Origin: Mesorhizobium prunaredense | Lineage (GTDB): Bacteria; Pseudomonadota; Alphaproteobacteria; Rhizobiales; Rhizobiaceae | NCBI RefSeq assembly: GCF_900156895.1 | Contig: NZ_FTPD01000007.1 | Location: 1-64,000, forward strand | DNA: 64,000 bases | Direction of reading: 5' to 3' | Shown: one piece after another, positions 8,894 through 16,499 of the stretch | How the letters are laid out: every line of letters begins with the position of its first letter | Position numbering within the stretch: the stretch's first letter is position 1 | Notes under the pieces: generated by a model | What the model saw: only the letters and a program-made list of their open reading frames with translations | Database searches by the model: none | What the model was told of the DNA's origin: nothing | Made by a program: the position numbers and the translations under genes

Positions 8894-9823
8894 TCACTTG
8901 ATTGCCTGGGTGCTCTCGGCTGGGGTCTTCGATTTCCACAGCGTCCAGCCAAGATTCATGCCGGCGGCGGCGACCAGGATGGCGGCGCCGCCGACCATCT
9001 GGGCCGGATGCAGCCGGTGGCCGAAGGCGACGACATCGACCAGGATCGCGACCACAGGGTAGATGAAGGACAGCGACCCCTGCAGATAGGTTGGCAGTTT
9101 CTGAATGGCGCCGTACATCAGGATGTACATCAGACCGGTATGGACGACGCCAAGCGTCGCCAGCATGCTCCAGCTCCACACGTCGGCGGGAAGGTGGGAA
9201 AGGTCGGCGAAGGGTGCCAGGATGACGACGCCGACGCAGACCTGGATCAGGGCGATCAGGTGCGGCGGCGTGCCTTTGAGCTTCTTGGTGACGATGGCGG
9301 CGACGGCCCAGAAGAAAGCCGCACCCAGCGCCATCGCGATGCCGATAAAATAATCCGTGCCGACATTACCAGTGTTGGGGCCTGCATCGGAGCCCGCATC
9401 AGGCGAGCCTTGCACGATCAGCAGCAAGCCGGCGAAGGCGATGCCAAGCCAGGCCAGCTTTGTCAGGGTCAGCCGCTCTGAGAAGAAGAGCGAGCCAAAG
9501 CCGACCAGCATGAAGGGCTGCGTGTTGTAAACAGCCGTGGCGATCGAGATCGAGGCGCGGGAGAACGAGCTGAACAGCAGCAACCAGTTGATGACGATGG
9601 CCGCGCCGCCGAGAGCGGCGATTACGATGATACGAAGCGACAGCCTGCCGCGCAGCAGCCCCAGGGCAGCGCAGATGATCAGCAGCGTTATCGCGCCGAA
9701 GGCGCAGCGCCAGAAGACCACGTCCATGATGGCCTCGCCCGACATGACGACGAACCATCCGATCGTGCCGAGGATCACCATTGCGGCCGTCATTTCGACC
9801 GTGCCACGCGCCGTGCTGTCCAT
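8894..9823 (-). CDS. DMT-superfamily (EamA) exporter
   Basis: A protein of 309 residues with ten membrane helices in two EamA repeats. The first starts MTAAMVILGTIGWFVVMSG, the second begins near 155 (DYFIGIAMALGAAFFWAVAAIVTKKL). Such proteins export small metabolites, often amino acids. ATG 9823 is preceded by GAGAGGC at good spacing. It is divergent from an Lrp/AsnC-type regulator at 9958, a common pairing for amino-acid exporters, so the regulator may control it. The substrate cannot be predicted. Confidence 0.88.
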   Translation of the reverse strand: MDSTARGTVEMTAAMVILGTIGWFVVMSGEAIMDVVFWRCAFGAITLLIICAALGLLRGRLSLRIIVIAALGGAAIVINWLLLFSSFSRASISIATAVYNTQPFMLVGFGSLFFSERLTLTKLAWLGIAFAGLLLIVQGSPDAGSDAGPNTGNVGTDYFIGIAMALGAAFFWAVAAIVTKKLKGTPPHLIALIQVCVGVVILAPFADLSHLPADVWSWSMLATLGVVHTGLMYILMYGAIQKLPTYLQGSLSFIYPVVAILVDVVAFGHRLHPAQMVGGAAILVAAAGMNLGWTLWKSKTPAESTQAIK

Positions 9824-9957
9824 GAATATTGCCTCTCGAAACGCTGATGGTTGATAATCCCATGCCACATCCGCGCTTTCCATAATTTGCGCCAGGTGAT
9901 ATGCCAGTCTTGCCTAATTAAATAAGGTGAAGACGGCCTTTTCATTGGGAATGTCAA

Positions 9958-10416
9958 ATGCTGGACGATCTGGACCGACGCCTTCTCGAAATCCTGATCA
10001 AGGATTCGCGAACCTCATTGAAGGAACTGGCCCAGCAGGTAGGACTGTCGTCGCCGAGTGTCGCGGAACGCCTGCGTCGGCTGGAGGATCGTGGCGTTAT
10101 CAGGGCCTTCACTGTCGAAATCGATCCACAAGCGCTCGGCTACACCTTGCAGGCGATCGTTCGCATCCGGCCCTTGCCGGGCAAGTTGCATATTGTCCAG
10201 AAGCTGATCGAGGAGATTCCGGAGTTTGGCGAATGCGACAAGGTGACGGGCGACGACTGCTTTGTTGCCCGGCTGTTCGTGCGCTCGATCGGCGACCTCG
10301 ACAAGCTTCTCGACCGTATCGCCGACAAGGCCGAAACGAGCACAGCCATCATCAAGGCGCAGCCGATCCGCAGGCGCCCACCGCCGCTCTCCGCAACCGC
10401 CATCTCAAATCCGTGA
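9958..10416 (+). CDS. Lrp/AsnC family transcriptional regulator
   Basis: A protein of 152 residues. The N-terminal winged helix-turn-helix (about 1-60) reads LDRRLLEILIKDSRTSLKELAQQVGLSSPSVAERLRRLEDRGVI, and the C-terminal part is the RAM ligand-binding domain that assembles the regulator and senses amino acids. It is divergent from the DMT exporter across a 134-base gap, which likely contains its operator and an AT-rich tract around 9910-9925. By analogy with LysE/LysG-like and other exporter-regulator pairs it may activate export of an amino acid (inference). Confidence 0.92.
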   Translation: MLDDLDRRLLEILIKDSRTSLKELAQQVGLSSPSVAERLRRLEDRGVIRAFTVEIDPQALGYTLQAIVRIRPLPGKLHIVQKLIEEIPEFGECDKVTGDDCFVARLFVRSIGDLDKLLDRIADKAETSTAIIKAQPIRRRPPPLSATAISNP

Positions 10417-10528
10417 CAGGCCTCAGCACGAACGACGCACAGCGTCGTGTGCGCATTTGCAGTCGCGGCGCGAAGGTTTATCGGCTATTCCAGCGTCTAC
10501 ACGCTTTCCCTCCAACTGCTCCCCGCCG

Positions 10529-11299
10529 ATGTCAGGCCTGCTTCTCGATCCGTGGTTCTATGCCGCCGCCATTCCAGCCGTCATTCTGGTCGGTCTGTCC
10601 AAGGGCGGCTTTGGCGGTGCGGTCGGTTTCGTCGGCGTGCCGCTGATGGCGCTGGCCATGCCGCCGGTGCAGGCAGCCGCCATCCTGCTGCCTATACTGT
10701 GCCTGATGGACATCGTCTCGGTGTGGACATGGTGGGGTGTCTACGACCGCAGGATGCTTGCGAGCATGATGCCGGGGGCGGTGATCGGCATCGGCCTCGG
10801 CTGGCTGACCGCGGCGGTGGTGACAGCGGAAATGGTGCGGCTGATCGTCGGCGCGGTGGCCATGATCTTCGTGCTTCGCTGGGTCTTTCTACAGATGCGG
10901 CACGGTGCGGGCCACTCGGCCGAGCCCAACCGCGCGGCTGCCGCATTCTGGGGGACGGTCGCCGGGTTCACCAGCTTCGTCGCCCATGTCGGTGGCCCGC
11001 CCTTTCAGGTCTATGCGCTGCCGATCCGGCTCGATCCGAAAGTGCTGTCGGGCACCGCCGCAATCTTCTTTGCCGCCACCAACGCATTGAAGCTCATTCC
11101 CTATTTTGCGCTGGGACAGTTCGACACCACCAACCTGACCGCGTCGGCGGTTTTGGTGCCGCTGGCGCCGCTTTCGACTATCGCCGGCGCCTGGCTGGTG
11201 CGGCGAATGCGGCCGGAACTGTTTTATCCATTCACCTACGCGACCGTGGCGGTCGTTGCGGTCAAGCTTCTGTGGGACGGGATCGCCGGCCTTCTATAG
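10529..11299 (+). CDS. TSUP (TauE/SafE) family sulfite/anion exporter
   Basis: A protein of 256 residues with about eight membrane helices. The TSUP signatures are GLSKGGFGGAVGFVGVPLMAL near 20-40 and GFTSFVAHVGGPPFQVYALPIRL in the second half, each a repeat of the inverted architecture. The family moves sulfite, sulfoacetate or other organic anions across the inner membrane. I chose ATG 10529 because the family starts directly with the first helix; upstream sequence in this frame overlaps the regulator gene. No sulfur-metabolism gene is adjacent, so the substrate is open. Confidence 0.88.
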   Translation: MSGLLLDPWFYAAAIPAVILVGLSKGGFGGAVGFVGVPLMALAMPPVQAAAILLPILCLMDIVSVWTWWGVYDRRMLASMMPGAVIGIGLGWLTAAVVTAEMVRLIVGAVAMIFVLRWVFLQMRHGAGHSAEPNRAAAAFWGTVAGFTSFVAHVGGPPFQVYALPIRLDPKVLSGTAAIFFAATNALKLIPYFALGQFDTTNLTASAVLVPLAPLSTIAGAWLVRRMRPELFYPFTYATVAVVAVKLLWDGIAGLL

Positions 11300-11355
11300 A
11301 TCGCCGCCCAGGGCAGCTGCCGGTGGCCGAGCCGCCAGCAGCTCCACGTCAGACC

Positions 11356-11907
11356 TCATGCGGCACTCGGCACCAACTTGCGCGTCCCGCCGAGGGCGAG
11401 AGCAATTCCGGTGGTCACGACCAGCGCCATGCAGCCGAGGATGGTGGTATCGTTCAGCGTCGGCTTCAGCACCATGTCGGCGATGATCACCAGCATCACC
11501 GAATAGTCGATGCGTGCAGCGCTGAGGATGCGCTGGCCCTGGGCGAGGGCCGCCGGCGTGACGCCGTCCTTGGCGATCATCCCCGCCATGCGGTCGGCGG
11601 TCGGCTTGAAGATGAACATGCCGATGCAGAAGGTCGTCGCATAGCCGGCAAGGCCGATCAGGATCCACAGGTCGGAGAAGCCGACCCAAAACCAGCACAT
11701 GATCAGGCCGAAGGCTAGCGTCAGCATCGACATCGGCGCGAAGAACCTGTTGCCCAGCTCGCCAGTGGCGCGCATGGCCTGCAGCATGCCCTCGATGTTT
11801 CCGGCGCGGTCGGCGCGCACCGCAAGCACCATCAGCGTGAAGCCGCCGCCGACCCAGAGGATCGCCGAGACGACGTGCAGAAATTTGACGATCGAGTACC
11901 AATCCAT
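11356..11907 (-). CDS. DUF2269-type integral membrane protein
   Basis: A protein of 183 residues with four or five membrane helices, beginning MDWYSIVKFLHVVSAILWVGGG, the hallmark of the DUF2269/CopD-like family with a conserved His (H11) and a W-x-G-G turn. A strong ribosome site (AAGGAGGGAACC) precedes ATG 11907. Related proteins may bind heme in the membrane, but the function here is unknown. It is convergent with the TSUP gene (56 bases apart). Confidence 0.85.
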   Translation of the reverse strand: MDWYSIVKFLHVVSAILWVGGGFTLMVLAVRADRAGNIEGMLQAMRATGELGNRFFAPMSMLTLAFGLIMCWFWVGFSDLWILIGLAGYATTFCIGMFIFKPTADRMAGMIAKDGVTPAALAQGQRILSAARIDYSVMLVIIADMVLKPTLNDTTILGCMALVVTTGIALALGGTRKLVPSAA

Positions 11908-12254
11908 GGTTCCCTCCTTGGATGTTTGACGATTGCGAGCGGCGCATATTTGCTCCGTCTCGCTGCGAGGAGCGGGCGTTTAGCGCGTCGCCTGTTTCGG
12001 AACGATGTCGCGTGGGAGACGGCTTTGTTTCGACGTCCTATGAAACACGGCCGTAACGGCATCGTTCAACAATTGCGCCAGCGCGTCGTGCTGTTTCCTG
12101 CTATTCTGACAACGCCGGGGAGGGGTCGGGCGCCATGCGGCATCGTCCAGAAACATTGCCGATGCTATTGCGCCGATGCCGGGAACCGGTGGCGGGTCGA
12201 CCGCCTGAATTCAACCCATTCCCATGATGGGAACAGGCAAATCGGGGGATTACT
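11908..12254. other. Divergent intergenic region
   Basis: This 347-base spacer holds the promoters of the DUF2269 gene (minus) and the small membrane protein at 12255 (plus). I recognise no gene, RNA or clear operator in it. Confidence 0.5.
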
Positions 12255-12659
12255 ATGCAAAAGGTAGCACGAAATTTCTTCACGCTCGCCGTCATCTACG
12301 CGCTGTTCGGGATGGCGCTCGGCCTTCAGATGGCGATCAGCCAGGACCATGGCCAGATGCCGACCCACGCCCACATAATGGTGGCCGGATGGCTGATGTC
12401 GGCGGTGTTCGCCTTCTTCTACCATCTGTTTCCGGCAGTCGCGGAAAAGAGGCTCGCCACGGTCCATTTCTGGTTGACGGCAATCAGTGGCATCGGCCTG
12501 TTGATCGGCCTTTACATCATGCTTGCCGGCAACCCGGCGATCGAGCCGCTGGTGGCAACGTCCTCGATGGGTTTTTACGCGGGATTGCTGCTGTTCGCCT
12601 ACATCGCACTGCCGGTGGTGTGGAAAGCCGAGCGGCTTCCCGAGGCGCAAAAGGCCTGA
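12255..12659 (+). CDS. Small four-helix membrane protein with conserved histidines
   Basis: A protein of 134 residues with four predicted membrane helices (about 8-28, 40-62, 70-92, 105-125). The motif DHGQMPTHAHIMVAGWLMSAVFAFFYHLFP carries several histidines, recalling the heme-ligating helices of the heme-copper oxidase subunit I superfamily and of other small cytochrome-like proteins. ATG 12255 follows GGGGGATT. It sits directly upstream of the small RNA locus on the same strand. Heme binding is an inference from the His pattern only; no partner oxidase gene is adjacent. Confidence 0.8.
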   Translation: MQKVARNFFTLAVIYALFGMALGLQMAISQDHGQMPTHAHIMVAGWLMSAVFAFFYHLFPAVAEKRLATVHFWLTAISGIGLLIGLYIMLAGNPAIEPLVATSSMGFYAGLLLFAYIALPVVWKAERLPEAQKA

Positions 12660-12747
12660 GTCCAAAGGTCTGGGCCCCAAAAAGCCTGGAGTTATTGTGC
12701 TGTTACGGCACAGGCGGGCGACGCTTGTTCAAAAAATATCCATGCCG

Positions 12748-12762
12748 TTAAGGCTTCATTAA
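12748..12762 (+). promoter_or_regulatory. Perfect CtrA box upstream of the small RNA
   Basis: TTAA-GGCTTCA-TTAA fits the full CtrA consensus TTAA-N7-TTAA. It lies about 23-37 bases before the predicted sRNA 5' end, near the usual -35 position for CtrA-activated promoters. Confidence 0.65.
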
Positions 12763-12784
12763 GCTTTACGGGCGTTTACTATGT

Positions 12785-12884
12785 GCATCCAGTGATCTGG
12801 ATTCTTACCGAGTGGTTGGAGCCACTTTGTTTGACGCCTCCCTGTTAAACTCCTGAGAGCCGCCTTATCCGCGGCTCTTTTTTT
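12785..12884 (+). ncRNA. Probable AbcR/alpha-r15-type trans-acting small RNA
   Basis: About 100 bases with three hairpins: ATCCAG-TGAT-CTGGAT (12787-12802), AGTGG-loop-CCACT (12811-12826) and a Rho-independent terminator (12856-12884). Between the second and third lies an unpaired, CU-rich stretch, GACGCCTCCCTGTT, which resembles the anti-Shine-Dalgarno CUCCC motif of the AbcR family of Hyphomicrobiales. AbcR RNAs bind Hfq and repress many ABC-transporter mRNAs. The position just upstream of rcdA agrees with my recollection of the S. meliloti AbcR locus next to its rcdA homologue. The 5' end is estimated, not mapped. A terminator plus leader of a lost gene is the alternative. Confidence 0.68.
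12856..12884 (+). terminator. Rho-independent terminator of the small RNA
   Basis: Perfect 8-base stem AGAGCCGC/GCGGCTCT with a seven-base loop, followed by a run of seven T. Confidence 0.88.
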
Positions 12885-12917
12885 CGCGATCCGGATTGCC
12901 GGTCGCCTGCGCCGCCG

Positions 12918-12932
12918 TTAACCGTTTGTTAA
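12918..12932 (+). promoter_or_regulatory. Perfect CtrA box upstream of rcdA
   Basis: TTAA-CCGTTTG-TTAA matches the full CtrA consensus and lies between the small RNA terminator and rcdA, about 120 bases before the chosen rcdA start. CtrA control of rcdA has been reported in S. meliloti, as I recall. Confidence 0.68.
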
Positions 12933-13050
12933 ACATGTGCTTGCCTTCACCGGCGGCGAAGCGCATTTTCAAGCCTCGGTCATATAGGGTGCAGGCGTGA
13001 CGGCGATGACGCCGATTCGGCCGGCTGTAAGGCAAGTGCAGGGCGTATCG

Positions 13051-13581
13051 ATGAACGATCCTTCGAAGGGAAGCGCGAAAACCATCAAGCTGGCGGAGCG
13101 CCGGGTTTTCTCCCAATCCTTCAAGCCGCTCTACCAGGAAGGCATGGGCCTGGTCGAGCAAGCGGCCGAATATCTGGACGGCAAGGGCCGGGCCGAGGCG
13201 AAGAAACTGTCCAGGCTGGCGGCGACGCTCTATGCGGCCGAGTCGATGCGACTGACCACGAGGCTGATGCAGGTCGCCTCCTGGCTGCTTCTGCAGCGCG
13301 CGGCGAATTCCGGCGAGATGACTCGCGATCAGGTTGCTTCCGAAAAATCCAAGGTGCGTCTCGACACCGCTTCCGCCAACAACGATGCCGCAGGCTGGGT
13401 CGAACTGCCAAAGGATTTTCTTGACCTCATCGACCGCTCGCTGCGCCTGCAGGCGCTGGTGCGTCGCATGGACGAGGAAATCTACGGCGGCGCCGTGGCC
13501 GAGGTCGCGTCATCCGGCCGCCGCATCAATCCGGTTTCCGACCAGATCACGCTGCTCAACACGGCGTTCGCCCGCGGCTGA
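13051..13581 (+). CDS. rcdA: RcdA, regulator of CtrA degradation (DUF1465)
   Basis: A protein of 176 residues from ATG 13051 (an in-frame ATG at 12997 would add 18). It matches the RcdA/DUF1465 family: SFKPLYQEGMGLVEQAAEYLDGKGRAEAKKL, then AESMRLTTRLMQVASWLLLQRAANSGEMTRDQ, then a disordered tail. In Caulobacter, RcdA is an adaptor that, with CpdR and PopA, delivers CtrA to ClpXP at the cell pole during the G1-S transition. All-helical composition and length agree with the family. A CtrA box lies upstream, suggesting a feedback loop in which CtrA promotes synthesis of a factor for its own destruction. Confidence 0.85.
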   Translation: MNDPSKGSAKTIKLAERRVFSQSFKPLYQEGMGLVEQAAEYLDGKGRAEAKKLSRLAATLYAAESMRLTTRLMQVASWLLLQRAANSGEMTRDQVASEKSKVRLDTASANNDAAGWVELPKDFLDLIDRSLRLQALVRRMDEEIYGGAVAEVASSGRRINPVSDQITLLNTAFARG

Positions 13582-14127
13582 CAGGCTGCTCGATATTCTC
13601 CGCTAAACGCCAGGAGCGTCCTTTTGCGGGCCAATCCTCAAGTCGTGTTTGGTGAACGTTTTTCGATGCGGGCCGCGGCGTGAGGGTTGGGCTGGATCGA
13701 CATCGGCCCGCGTTGAAAAACCTCCCAAGGAGGAAGCCGCGAGGTGCTGGGTGGAGCCTATGGGGAAAGCGCGGGGCTGGCGGTGAGCGGCGGGCACGAC
13801 AGCAGCAATCGGGGTGGCCCAAAAGCTACCGATGATGTGATGAAGGTTGGGTCTTGAGGCCATCTGCCGTTGTGTCTCGGCGATTTTGCCGTTGTTCGGT
13901 AAAGCCTGACGCAAACCGACATTTTCCCGGAATGCAGGGCAGATCGGGCTCAGCTTTGGGTAATGTGACGGGGATCTCGTCATGCGGCATCTTTTTGTGG
14001 CGGTGCGCGGGTTGTCGGGCGCTGGCCGCGGCGGAATATCTCAACGATGCGCATCAGGCGGCGGCGACGAGCCCGACACGATGTCGCAGCGAATCCACGC
14101 GACGGGCACCAAGGGCCGTCCCCGACT
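13582..14127. other. Intergenic region without recognised gene
   Basis: About 545 bases after rcdA. Short open frames exist in several phases but none shows a ribosome site or a recognisable domain. No tRNA or structured RNA was seen. Confidence 0.5.
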
Positions 14128-14415
14128 CTATGTTCCCTTCACGATTCTCGGCTTTATTGGTCGGCGGGATTGAGCCGCACTCTCAAGGGCCAAGGCCAGC
14201 CGCTTCTCGTCTTCGATGGCGCGATCGACTGCCTCGATTTCCTCTTGGAGCTCCTTTAGCTTGGCTCCGTAGCTGGAGCCGTCGCTGTCCCCGATCTGAA
14301 AGCCGCTTGCCCGCATTGCGTCGCGGGTATGGTGCACGTTACGGACTCCTTCGCGTCGAGTCGCGACCAGGATTTCCCTGAACTCTCCAAGACGTTCAAC
14401 GTGATTGCGAGTCAT
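14128..14415 (-). CDS. Hypothetical small protein with C-terminal helix
   Basis: A protein of 95 residues from ATG 14415, which is preceded by GGGAGA at good spacing; a longer start at 14439 has no ribosome site. The sequence (MTRNHVERLGEFREILVATRREGVRNV...) is charged, soluble and ends in a probable coiled coil (KLKELQEEIEAVDRAIEDEKRLALALESA). I do not recognise the family. It is isolated between two gene-poor stretches, so it could be a recent acquisition or lineage-specific gene. Confidence 0.6.
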   Translation of the reverse strand: MTRNHVERLGEFREILVATRREGVRNVHHTRDAMRASGFQIGDSDGSSYGAKLKELQEEIEAVDRAIEDEKRLALALESAAQSRRPIKPRIVKGT

Positions 14416-15087
14416 TGTGTTCTCCCATTTCGTCGTCATCGGCGCTGACGGCGATTCAGCACGGCTAAAACTTACGGCGCAGAAGGTTTAAGCGACTCTA
14501 AGAAATACGCTCGACAAAGCATGAATGCGAAAGCTCAAATTTGACCGGAGCGCGGCAGGAGGAAATTGGCTTGGGACCCGACCGATCACCGACCAGGTGC
14601 TAGACTCTTCGGCCGAACGCGTCTGCTGCTCGGCGCGCTTGCTGGTCCATCCAGCTGCCGATTCTGGATCGCGAGGGTCCGTTTCTGAGCGCACAGCGAC
14701 GCTGGTCTCAACGTCCGATAAGCTGCAAAGCCGCCACATGGTAAGCGGGGTCAAAAGCTACCAATCCGGCAGCTGATACATGCTACTCTGACGGACACCT
14801 GCCGCGGTTTCCTCCGCTTACCTACAGCGCCGCGCGTCCTCTTGGACGCGCAAAGGACGCTGTAGCACTTTGCTTTTGCGCATGATCTTTTCCGAAAATC
14901 GGTTCCGATTTTCGGGGTCATGCGCGGGCTCACGGACCCAAATGTCCGTTCCGCTTCAGTTCTCGAAAACCACGCCATCTGTCTCGTCAGAGCGAATTCT
15001 CAAACAGCCTATGGGACGCTGCGAGGGCTGTTTCTGGTTTGTTCACATTTCGCTGGCATCGCTGTCCGCCAGGGGTAGACTTGGCGG
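14416..15087. other. Gene-poor region upstream of ruvC
   Basis: About 670 bases. The only element recognised is a dispersed palindromic repeat at 14826-14925. An 88-codon frame on the minus strand (14488-14754) has no clear domain or ribosome site, and I leave it out as a gene. Confidence 0.5.
14826..14925 (+). repeat. Dispersed repeat family A, copy 1 (subtype 1)
   Basis: Two-part element. The first hairpin is GCGCGTCC-TCTT-GGACGCGC, followed by GGACGCTGTAGCACTTTG; the second hairpin is CCGAAAATCGG-TT-CCGATTTTCGG, flanked by GCGCATGA and TCATGCGC. Related copies lie at 15596, 41414, 51730, 58170 and 58638, all in the same orientation. Confidence 0.88.
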
Positions 15088-15597
15088 ATGGGGGAAACGA
15101 TTCGCATCATCGGCATTGATCCGGGGCTGAGGCGCACCGGCTGGGGCATCGTCGAGAGCCTCGGCAACTCGCTGCGCTTCGTCGCCTCCGGCACCGTGCG
15201 TTCCGACGACAAGGCGGCGCTGGCGACACGGCTTTGCCAGTTGCATGACGGGCTCGCCGAGATCCTGCATGCCGCCATGCCGCACGAGGCGGCGGTCGAG
15301 CAGACCTTCGTCAACAAGGATGCGGCCGCGACGCTGAAGCTTGGCCAGGCCCGCGGCATCGCCATGCTGGTGCCGGCGCTGGCCGGCCTGGTCGTCGCCG
15401 AATATGCGCCCAACGCAGTCAAGAAGGCGGTGATCGGCGTCGGCCATGGCGACAAGAAACAGATCCACATGATGGTCAAGGTGCTGATGCCGAAGGCGAC
15501 GTTCGACACCGACGATGCCGCCGACGCGCTGGCCATCGCCATCTGCCACGCGCATCACCGGCAGAGCGTTGTCTACAGGTTGGCGGCGCTGGTCTAG
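15088..15597 (+). CDS. ruvC: Crossover junction endodeoxyribonuclease RuvC
   Basis: A protein of 169 residues. RuvC cuts Holliday junctions symmetrically after RuvAB branch migration. The four catalytic acidic residues are present: D11 in [15 protein letters not shown]71 in [11 protein letters not shown], and D143 and D146 in [16 protein letters not shown] 15088 gives the normal family start. Unlike the common ruvCAB order it is separated from ruvA by a dispersed repeat and a vapBC module, so it may be transcribed apart from ruvA and ruvB. Confidence 0.96.
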   Translation: MGETIRIIGIDPGLRRTGWGIVESLGNSLRFVASGTVRSDDKAALATRLCQLHDGLAEILHAAMPHEAAVEQTFVNKDAAATLKLGQARGIAMLVPALAGLVVAEYAPNAVKKAVIGVGHGDKKQIHMMVKVLMPKATFDTDDAADALAIAICHAHHRQSVVYRLAALV

Positions 15598-15698
15598 AGC
15601 GACGTGCGTCCATTTGGACGCACAAAGTACGCTCTAGCACTTTGAATCCACGCATCGTGCTTTCCGAAAATCGATTCCGATTTTCGAGCCGATGCGAT
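15596..15698 (+). repeat. Dispersed repeat family A, copy 2 (subtype 2)
   Basis: Starts within the ruvC stop codon. Hairpin GTGCGTCCA-TT-TGGACGCAC, then TACGCTCTAGCACTTTGA, then hairpin CGAAAATCG-ATTC-CGATTTTCG flanked by CGCATCG and CGATGCG. With copy 1 it encloses ruvC. Confidence 0.88.
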
Positions 15699-15734
15699 AA
15701 GTTTGTTCTTGACCTGTTCTCGTGCCGGCAGTAA

Positions 15735-15755
15735 GTAATACCCGTGAGGTATTAC
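15735..15755 (+). promoter_or_regulatory. Probable VapB operator over the vapBC start
   Basis: A perfect inverted repeat, GTAATACC-CGTGA-GGTATTAC, ends one base before the vapB ATG and covers its ribosome site. AbrB-type antitoxins bind such palindromes to repress their own operon. Confidence 0.7.
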
Positions 15756-15756
15756 C

Positions 15757-16026
15757 ATGCGAGTAACAACCAAAGGACAGGTGACGATCCCGAAAGAGAT
15801 ACGGGATCGCCTGGGTATCGGCCCAGGCTCGGAGGTGGAGTTCTTGCCTACCGAGGACGGCGTCCGCGTTGTTGCGGTCAACGAAAACATTTCCGAAGAA
15901 GAGGCCTCTCGCAAATTCAGCCAGTTGCTCGATCAAATGGCCGGTACGTTGGATCTGGGAGGCATGACGACGGACGAATATATGGAGTGGCTGAGGGGTC
16001 CACGTGAAGATCTCGACATTGGTTGA
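15757..16026 (+). CDS. vapB: VapB-type antitoxin, AbrB/SpoVT fold
   Basis: A protein of 89 residues. The N-terminal swapped-hairpin AbrB domain (about 1-46) reads MRVTTKGQVTIPKEIRDRLGIGPGSEVEF, the DNA-binding part; the acidic C-terminal tail (NENISEEEASRKFSQLLDQMAG... WLRGPREDLDIG) should wrap the toxin. It overlaps vapC by 23 bases, which ensures coupled synthesis. A palindrome at 15735-15755 is its likely autoregulatory operator. Located inside the ruv locus, between ruvC and ruvA. Confidence 0.9.
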   Translation: MRVTTKGQVTIPKEIRDRLGIGPGSEVEFLPTEDGVRVVAVNENISEEEASRKFSQLLDQMAGTLDLGGMTTDEYMEWLRGPREDLDIG

Positions 16027-16423
16027 CACAAATGTCCTGATCGATGTTTGGGGTCCCGCCGGACGGGATACGAAGTGGTCGGCGTCGGCGATCACCGCAT
16101 GCCGGCGCGATGGCGCACTCGTTATCAACACAATCGTCTGGTCCGAACTGGCGCCGCTGATAGCCACCGAGCCCGCACTTCGTAAAGCAGTCGAGACGCT
16201 CAAGATGGAACGCGAACTTTTGCCCTGGGAAGCGGCATTCCTTGCCGGCGTTACGCATTCCCGCTATCTCCGCGCAGGCGGGCTGCGCGAACGAACGCTG
16301 CCGGATTTCTTTATTGGAGCCCACGCCGTCGTTGCTGAACATCGTTTGCTGACACGCGATGCCGCGCGCTATCGCAACTATTTCCCGGACCTCGACATCA
16401 TGTCTCCCGAAACCTATCCATGA
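16004..16423 (+). CDS. vapC: VapC-type PIN-domain ribonuclease toxin
   Basis: A protein of 139 residues. The PIN-domain acidic residues that hold Mg2+ are all there: D8 (LVDTNVLIDVW), E48 (VWSELAPLI), D101 (TLPDFFIGAHAV) and D119 (LLTRDAARY), so it should be an active RNase; VapC toxins usually cleave tRNA or rRNA. It overlaps vapB. The downstream boundary consists of imperfect tandem repeats that run into a duplicated copy of the ruvA start (16417-16499), suggesting that duplication accompanied its insertion. Confidence 0.92.
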   Translation: MKISTLVDTNVLIDVWGPAGRDTKWSASAITACRRDGALVINTIVWSELAPLIATEPALRKAVETLKMERELLPWEAAFLAGVTHSRYLRAGGLRERTLPDFFIGAHAVVAEHRLLTRDAARYRNYFPDLDIMSPETYP

Positions 16424-16499
16424 GGCCTGTTTCCATGAGAGCCTTGTATCCATGAGAGCTTTGGCATGATCGGCAAGCTGAAATGATCGGCAAGCTCAA
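16417..16499 (+). repeat. Two sets of tandem short repeats at the vapC-ruvA junction
   Basis: Set one: three imperfect copies of TCCATGAGAGCCTTGTA (from 16417, 16432 and 16449); the first contains the vapC stop. Set two: a 17-base unit, ATGATCGGCAAGCTGAA (16466-16482), directly followed by its copy with one change (16483-16499), which is the real ruvA start. The first unit forms a six-codon mini frame (MIGKLK) whose TGA overlaps the ruvA ATG. Confidence 0.85.

Noticed and set aside
13854..14381. Plus-strand 175-codon open frame after rcdA
   Set aside because: No ribosome site or family resemblance, and it overlaps the better-supported minus-strand gene at 14128-14415.
14488..14754. Minus-strand 88-codon protein
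   Set aside because: No ribosome site, no domain, and composition typical of non-coding sequence; could be a gene remnant but not supportable.
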